A stretch of 64,000 bases of DNA, taken from positions 353,724 through 417,723 of the forward strand of contig LJSH01000004.1 of the NCBI GenBank assembly GCA_001314625.1. The letters run 5' to 3'. Each line of letters begins with the position of its first letter. Positions within the stretch are counted from its first letter, which is position 1. The notes under the pieces were generated by a model. The model made no database searches and was not told the DNA's origin. It saw nothing but the letters and a program-made list of their open reading frames with translations. The position numbers and the translations under genes are program-made. Below, piece after piece: positions 59,625-64,000 of the stretch. The stretch comes from Oceanicaulis sp. HLUCCA04 (lineage in GTDB: Bacteria; Pseudomonadota; Alphaproteobacteria; Caulobacterales; Maricaulaceae).

Positions 59625-62374
59625 GCAACCTCCTTCCGATTTGTCACCTTGGTGTAAAGCTCGAAGAGTTTTTCCAGGCGCTCGGTGTCGTTTTTGAAGC
59701 GTCGCCCGATATAGATGCGCTCCAGCACTTCATCGTTCCGATCATGCGCTGCGCGAAGATTGTCAGGCATTTTTTCAGGATCATAGAGGTCTGCGATGGT
59801 CGCGGGGAAATGCGCCTCGCGTGCTAGATGGATATCCTCTGCGCACCGGGTTAGGTCTTCCTTGTTTTTCTCGGTGAGCTTGGGGATGGGAAATGTATTC
59901 CAACCCAGAGTGTTGGAATAGCTGAAATCCGTTCGCATCCGCACGCATACTGTGCCGATCCAAACCCAATGAAGGCGCGAGGCGATAAGGGCCATGTTCC
60001 AAAGCGGCGCATCGTAAAGGGCAAACGATTTTTCCTGAACGATGCTCTCAGGGGCCAGGACGCCAACGGGAAGATATGGCCGGTTCTCTGAACTAACACG
60101 TGGAACGGCCACCACTGATTTTTTCGCCGTCACCTGATCTCGAAACCTATATGGTGTTTCAGCCAGTTTCTGTGCCGCTTTGTCCTGCTTGGCAGCTCTT
60201 CGCGACTTAGCGACCTCTGCAATCTTTTGGGCAATCGGCGGTACCGCCTGTGCCTTCAAATGATCCTTTTCCTCGATCCAAAGGCAGGCTCGTGGCGCAG
60301 CCGAGATGAACTCCTTTGAACCATACAAAGGCCGAACAAAATGCGAGGCTTCCGGATAAACTTCAATTAGTTCCCGCGCTTCTTGTCGCGAGAAGATCAA
60401 CGCTGCTCCGTAGTAGGGGTGGTTACCAAATTGCATGATCGCGCGGTCATCATCAGGCTTTGAGCGCATCGTCACCACGACGTTTGGGGCAGGCACGAGA
60501 TAGGCATTGAGGTTATCAGCCCCTCTAACTACCACCCCACCATCATCGGCTAGTGTGTACAGCTTTCGCACCGTCTCCGGATGATTGGAAATACCAACGA
60601 TCACGACGGTCACGCCCGCATTGTGACTCGCCAGATTGGCCCATTTGAAACTGGTATGGGCAAAGGCGATCTCATGCCCTGTTTTGAAGATCAGCGGCCA
60701 GAGGATGGGCACCTGTTGTCCCTGACAGACCGAGTTGGTAGACACAAAGGCTGCGACGGTGGGCGTATGTAGCCCGTAATCGGCGGCCTTCATGAACCAT
60801 CCCGCAACATAGTCGAGCGACTTCCAGCTTTTTGTGCGCCCATCGAAAATGCGTCCGAGGTCTTCCTTCTGTTCCGTGCTTTGCCACTTGGAGCCCAGAT
60901 ATGGCGGGTTTCCGCAGATATACGTCTCGCCCCCCTCATTCTCGAAATCGATCTCAGCCTGATTGATCGGTGAGTGAAACAGATCGTCGGCGTGATGCTT
61001 CACGCCGGTTCCCGTCGGTGGGCAGATGCTAAGCCAGTCCAAGCGGAGCGCATTGCCGCATGTGATCCAGTTCATCGCATTAAGCGGCAGCACGTCTTTC
61101 AGCGCCTCTAGCTGCCCACGATAAAGCACGTCGCACTGATACTCGGCGATGATGAGCGCCAGACGCGCGATATCCGCCGGGAAGTCGCGCAGCTCAATCC
61201 CACGAAAATTTGTTAGCGGAATGTCTGACCGCCGATCCTTTTCACCTCGGCGTTCATTGATCTCCGCTTCGATCTTCCGCATTTCCTTGTAGGCGATGAC
61301 CAGGAAATTGCCGGAGCCACAGGCCGGATCGAAGACCCGGATTTTGGACATCCGCTTGCGCAGGTAGAGAAGCTTGCGTTCATTGTCGCCCGCTTCCTCA
61401 AGCTGTTCGCGCAGATCATCCAGGAAGAGCGGATTGAGCACCTTTAGGATATTGCTGACGCTGGTGTAGTGCATGCCGAGGGCGCCGCGCTCTTCCTCAT
61501 CCGCGACGGCCTGGATCATTGATCCAAAAATGTCTGGATTGACCTTCTTCCAATCGAGCTTGCCGATATGGAGGAGATAGCTGCGCGCCATCTTGGTGAA
61601 GGTTGGCACCTCGACCGAGTCAGCGAACAAGCCGCCATTCACGTAGGGGAATTTAGTCGCCCAGTTACGGAGACCCGCCGCATCACGATCCTCATGCTTG
61701 GTGTTCATGGCGCGGAACAGTTCGCTTATAACCTCATGGGTATTTGCACTGTCACGATCGCTCATCATTTCGACTGTGGAAGTAAAGGCGTCGTCGCCTT
61801 CGAAGATTTCGGTATCCTCAGCGAAAAAGCAGAAAATCAGCCGCGCCATGAAATGGTTCATGTCATGGCGGCGCTCCGCCGTGCCCCATTCAGGGTTGGT
61901 GCGCAGAAGCTCGATATAGAGCTTGTTTAGGCGCCCGGTCGCCTTGATGTCGAAGGCGCTCTCGCGGATTTGCTGAACCGTGCTGATCCCGGCGAGCGGC
62001 AGGAAAAAACCGAAATGATCGTGGAAGTCGGCATAGTCGCAGGCGACCGTCTCTCCGGAATTGAGGTCCTCGGCCTCAAGCCATTCGCCATCGGTGGCGA
62101 GCACGAATTTGGCGCGAGCTTTCTTCGTGGCAGGGCTGTCCTTTAGGGCGACGAGCGTGTCTGTGACCGCGCCGGGCTCGCACACCTTGATGTGGATGTT
62201 GCTGGTCTGAAGCACGCCGCCAAGGTCGGACTTGTTCGACGCGCCGGTGCGCAGCCGCTTGATCGTCGTCGCCTTGTTTCCGAACGCCTCTAGGAAGGAA
62301 TAGGGAAACTCCTGAGCGTCGAAGGGCTGCTCAGCAAGGTTCGATACGGCTTCTTCAATCTCGACGGCGTTCAA
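59621..62374 (-). CDS. MmeI-like class I N6-adenine DNA methyltransferase
   Basis: This 917-residue protein has SAM motif I in RVFDPACGSGNFLVIAYKEM (near residue 343) and the catalytic NPPYLGSKWQ motif IV (near 486), marking an N6-adenine methyltransferase with the motif order of the type IIG/MmeI group. An N-terminal ~130-residue domain (FLEAFGNKATTIKRLRTG, FFLPLAGIST) is the family's helical/recognition part, and no PD-(D/E)xK nuclease is evident. A target-recognition region follows the methyltransferase core (residues ~560-850). Restriction would therefore depend on the partner genes. It is coupled to the RHH and HEPN genes by 4-base overlaps. Confidence 0.9.
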   Translation of the reverse strand: MNAVEIEEAVSNLAEQPFDAQEFPYSFLEAFGNKATTIKRLRTGASNKSDLGGVLQTSNIHIKVCEPGAVTDTLVALKDSPATKKARAKFVLATDGEWLEAEDLNSGETVACDYADFHDHFGFFLPLAGISTVQQIRESAFDIKATGRLNKLYIELLRTNPEWGTAERRHDMNHFMARLIFCFFAEDTEIFEGDDAFTSTVEMMSDRDSANTHEVISELFRAMNTKHEDRDAAGLRNWATKFPYVNGGLFADSVEVPTFTKMARSYLLHIGKLDWKKVNPDIFGSMIQAVADEEERGALGMHYTSVSNILKVLNPLFLDDLREQLEEAGDNERKLLYLRKRMSKIRVFDPACGSGNFLVIAYKEMRKIEAEINERRGEKDRRSDIPLTNFRGIELRDFPADIARLALIIAEYQCDVLYRGQLEALKDVLPLNAMNWITCGNALRLDWLSICPPTGTGVKHHADDLFHSPINQAEIDFENEGGETYICGNPPYLGSKWQSTEQKEDLGRIFDGRTKSWKSLDYVAGWFMKAADYGLHTPTVAAFVSTNSVCQGQQVPILWPLIFKTGHEIAFAHTSFKWANLASHNAGVTVVIVGISNHPETVRKLYTLADDGGVVVRGADNLNAYLVPAPNVVVTMRSKPDDDRAIMQFGNHPYYGAALIFSRQEARELIEVYPEASHFVRPLYGSKEFISAAPRACLWIEEKDHLKAQAVPPIAQKIAEVAKSRRAAKQDKAAQKLAETPYRFRDQVTAKKSVVAVPRVSSENRPYLPVGVLAPESIVQEKSFALYDAPLWNMALIASRLHWVWIGTVCVRMRTDFSYSNTLGWNTFPIPKLTEKNKEDLTRCAEDIHLAREAHFPATIADLYDPEKMPDNLRAAHDRNDEVLERIYIGRRFKNDTERLEKLFELYTKVTNRKEVA

Positions 62375-62547
62375 CGGCTTGCTCGTTTCTTTTTCTCGGG
62401 CGCATCCGGGGATTCGTTTTCGGCGATGTAGGCGCGCATAAATTCGCGGAGGACCTGCGCAGCAGGTCGATCTTGCTGTCGGCAGATTTCCAGAAAGCGC
62501 TCCCGGAGATCACGCTCGACGCGAATGCGAAGGCCCGAATCTTTCAT
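62371..62547 (-). CDS. Ribbon-helix-helix regulator heading the defence operon
   Basis: This 58-residue protein is a RHH (CopG/Arc) DNA-binding protein: LRIRVERDLRERFLEICRQ, then RPAAQVLREFMRAYIAENES, with a basic tail. ATG 62547 is 7 bases after a -10-like TACACT and has no clear ribosome-binding site, so translation may be leaderless. It overlaps the methyltransferase start (ATGA at 62371-62374). It probably binds the palindrome at 62555-62573 and controls the whole operon. Confidence 0.75.
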   Translation of the reverse strand: MKDSGLRIRVERDLRERFLEICRQQDRPAAQVLREFMRAYIAENESPDAPEKKKRASR

Positions 62548-62553
62548 TAGGAG

Positions 62554-62583
62554 AGTGTACCCGATGGATACACAATCCGACAA
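62554..62583 (-). promoter_or_regulatory. Promoter and operator of the seven-gene defence operon
   Basis: On the minus strand a -35-like TTGTCG (62583-62578) and a -10-like TACACT (62559-62554) are 18 bases apart. An inverted repeat GTGTATCC-ATC-GGGTACAC (7 of 8 paired bases; 62573-62555) covers the spacer and -10. It is the natural target of the RHH protein encoded first. Binding is inferred. Confidence 0.6.
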
Positions 62584-63100
62584 TGAAATTCAGAGGGATA
62601 TCCTCAAGACGCGCATCCAAGGACGGCTCCTTGGTCGGGGTTCAGCGGCGAGACGCTGACGCCTCTCCAAACGGCGCGAGTTTGGTCGTGGGTATCGGGT
62701 CGCGAAAGGCCTGATCGGCATCCAATCGGCGGACGGTTGGCCTCAATGGAATTGTCTCCACGAGGTGGCCTCCATGGCATGGTCAGGGGTCTTGGGGGCA
62801 GGAACGCCCACTAAGTCGATGGGGTGCAGGGGAGCGCCGAAGGCTCCCTTGCGAGTGATGAAACGGCGATACGTTTTGCTGGCTCTGGATGGGTTCAATG
62901 CCCTCTCAAGAGCCACTGGCCGGGGGTTGCACAGGGGCGCGCAGCGGGCCCCTTGCCAAGATGTGTGGTAGTACCACACACATCTTGCGGTCAAAATAAG
63001 ACCGGGTTTTCCGGTAGTACACTGATGATGATAGCTTTTTGGTATTACCGCCGATCTGCCCCGTTGTCGTACCGACTCCATACAATGAGCATGGCTGATA
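62584..63100. other. 517-base gap without a supported gene
   Basis: This stretch separates the defence operon promoter from the end of the HipA-like gene. I find no reading frame with family similarity or a convincing ribosome-binding site. It contains an inverted repeat AAGATGTGTGGTA / TACCACACACATCTT (62958-62986, two bases longer on one side), which could be a hairpin after hipA or an operator. The short string CGGGTCGCGAAAGGC near 62697 resembles CGGGTCACGAAAGGC near 51740 in the same island. Confidence 0.5.
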
Positions 63101-64000
63101 TCAGCCATCCAAATACGCCTCGACCTGCTTCGCTCTCGTGTTTGCGGCGGCCATGATTGCCTCTGCCATGGCGGCTGGCACACGGGCGTCCAGTTGATCT
63201 GTCAAGGCTTCTGAGGCACGTGGAAGCTCGCTCACGATCTCGGCCATCACCTCATGCAGCGCGTCGATCGGGAAGCCTGCAAGCTTCGCCGTCTGCTCAA
63301 AATGGCGCGGCGCAATTTCCGTCACCTTATACCGTCGCTTGTCGCCAATCGCCATCGCAAGCCGGAACGCGTTGCGGGGTATCTGGCGGCGGTCATGCTG
63401 CCACTGGGTGGACAGAATGTCGTAGAGCGGTGTCAGCTGGAAGCGCCCCTGCGGTTCCAGAGACAGGGAAAAATTCTTTGCGTGGCCGTCGGTCGCGCCG
63501 ATCAGCCAGAAGACGATCTGCGCCTTCATGAACGCGCGTCGGTCGGCGTCCGGGTGATCGCTCGATTTCAGGAGGTCAAGGCAGTCTCCGATGCCGGGGC
63601 CGCCATGGCTCTCATACTTGCCGGTCGGCAGGATGCCGAGCGCCTGGCACATATCTTCCTGGGGGAGCCGCAGGAGACGGCCTTTGCTGTCGAGGCGGCG
63701 ATCAAACCGCTCAATGCTGAGAACGAGAAGATCATCGTCAAGGTCCAGGATTTCGGTCGGGGCCACGTCCAGCCCAAGAGCACGGCAAAGCGCCATGCAG
63801 ACATGCTCGTTCTGAACGCTGTCGGTGAGGTCCACCTCACCATCGGGAGTTTGGACCATCCCGATCTGGGGCTTCAGGATATGGGTGGTCGGGGTGGTGC
63901 CGATCGGAACCAGCCACGTGCCTTTGTGATAAAGAAGGGCGGTTTTGTCCTGCGCGCCCGCTAGGGAAATGCGGAACGCATCATCGCCGCCGCGCATGCC
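63101..64000 (-). CDS. hipA: HipA-like serine/threonine kinase toxin (5' part outside window)
   Basis: The visible ~300 residues are the kinase core and C-terminus of a HipA family protein. They include the ATP loop FRISLAGAQDKTALLYHKGT, SVQNEHVCMALCRALGLDVA, SIERFDRR, the DMCQALGI motif typical of HipA, and the catalytic GATDGHAKNFSL followed by LTPLYDILST. HipA phosphorylates a glutamyl-tRNA synthetase or similar target and is normally controlled by HipB. The N-terminal ~100 residues and any hipB gene lie beyond 64000. A Met at 63997 is probably internal. Confidence 0.88.
   Translation of the reverse strand, partial: GMRGGDDAFRISLAGAQDKTALLYHKGTWLVPIGTTPTTHILKPQIGMVQTPDGEVDLTDSVQNEHVCMALCRALGLDVAPTEILDLDDDLLVLSIERFDRRLDSKGRLLRLPQEDMCQALGILPTGKYESHGGPGIGDCLDLLKSSDHPDADRRAFMKAQIVFWLIGATDGHAKNFSLSLEPQGRFQLTPLYDILSTQWQHDRRQIPRNAFRLAMAIGDKRRYKVTEIAPRHFEQTAKLAGFPIDALHEVMAEIVSELPRASEALTDQLDARVPAAMAEAIMAAANTRAKQVEAYLDG

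Larger units (their letters stand above)
47752..64000. mobile_element. Mobilizable genomic island inserted in mutM (right end outside window)
   Basis: Foreign DNA starts where mutM is interrupted and continues to the window edge. Contents are a mobilization set (mobC, relaxase, coupling protein, membrane protein) on the plus strand, a defence-type operon and a HipA-like kinase on the minus strand. Base composition of the SIR2-HerA part (52.2-55.5 kb) is visibly more AT-rich than the core genome. No integrase, transposase or type IV secretion genes are seen, so it is either truncated or completed beyond 64000. Confidence 0.8.

Noticed and set aside
62743..63183. 146-codon minus-strand frame in the gap next to hipA
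   Set aside because: It overlaps the hipA 3' end out of frame, crosses a large inverted repeat and has no protein-like features.
1..64000. CRISPR array or rRNA operon
   Set aside because: I saw no regularly spaced direct repeats and no rRNA-like sequence anywhere in the window.

Overview
The window is high-GC DNA from an alphaproteobacterium, most likely a prosthecate member of the Maricaulales/Caulobacterales group (Hyphomonadaceae or Maricaulaceae type). The evidence is a DivL-type kinase with tyrosine at the phosphoacceptor site, a SAM-II riboswitch, a split MetH, a short PutA without a ribbon-helix-helix domain, and the alphaproteobacterial gene order mutM / ubiE-ubiB-coaBC-dut. The taxon is inferred from gene content, not from a marker gene.

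Positions 1-47.7 kb are core chromosome. The order is: the end of a cytochrome bd operon (cydB-cydX); an acyl-CoA synthetase; a BrnT-like toxin with an XRE antitoxin; divL; a TonB-domain lipoprotein; a methionine operon (homoserine dehydrogenase, MetX-like acyltransferase, trans-sulfuration enzyme) behind a SAM-II riboswitch and a palindromic operator; an LpxR-like barrel; nrdA behind tandem NrdR boxes; putA; a GT4 glycosyltransferase; a RibD-like deaminase and gpmA; a sugar-precursor and envelope block (kdsD, phosphohexomutase, rfbB, rfbA, a DegT aminotransferase, lptD, glmS, galU); tRNA-Ile(CAT); a SIMPL protein; mlaC/mlaA; metF with split metH under an operator related to the methionine-operon one; moeB; a PIF1-like ATPase; dut; and a coaB-coaC pair preceded by an AbrB-Doc toxin-antitoxin pair, then ubiB and ubiE.

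At about 47.75 kb mutM is cut after codon 146 and replaced by foreign DNA that runs to the end of the window. This island carries a DNA-processing and mobilization set (MobC, relaxase, coupling ATPase, a small membrane protein, a 32-codon ORF) ending at a terminator. It is followed on the minus strand by a tightly packed seven-gene operon: a ribbon-helix-helix regulator, an MmeI-like adenine methyltransferase, a HEPN protein, an SF2 helicase, a GIY-YIG protein, a SIR2 protein and a HerA ATPase. A HipA-like kinase runs off the right edge. No integrase and no mating-pair-formation genes are visible.

The most interesting element is the seven-gene operon. It joins a multi-protein methylation/helicase/nuclease module to a SIR2-HerA module behind one apparently autoregulated promoter. 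SIR2-HerA pairs are known antiphage systems. The upstream four-gene module and its coupling to SIR2-HerA do not match a named system I recognise. The methionine regulation (operator plus riboswitch on one operon, related operator at metF) and the AbrB-Doc pair placed in the coenzyme A operon are the next most notable.
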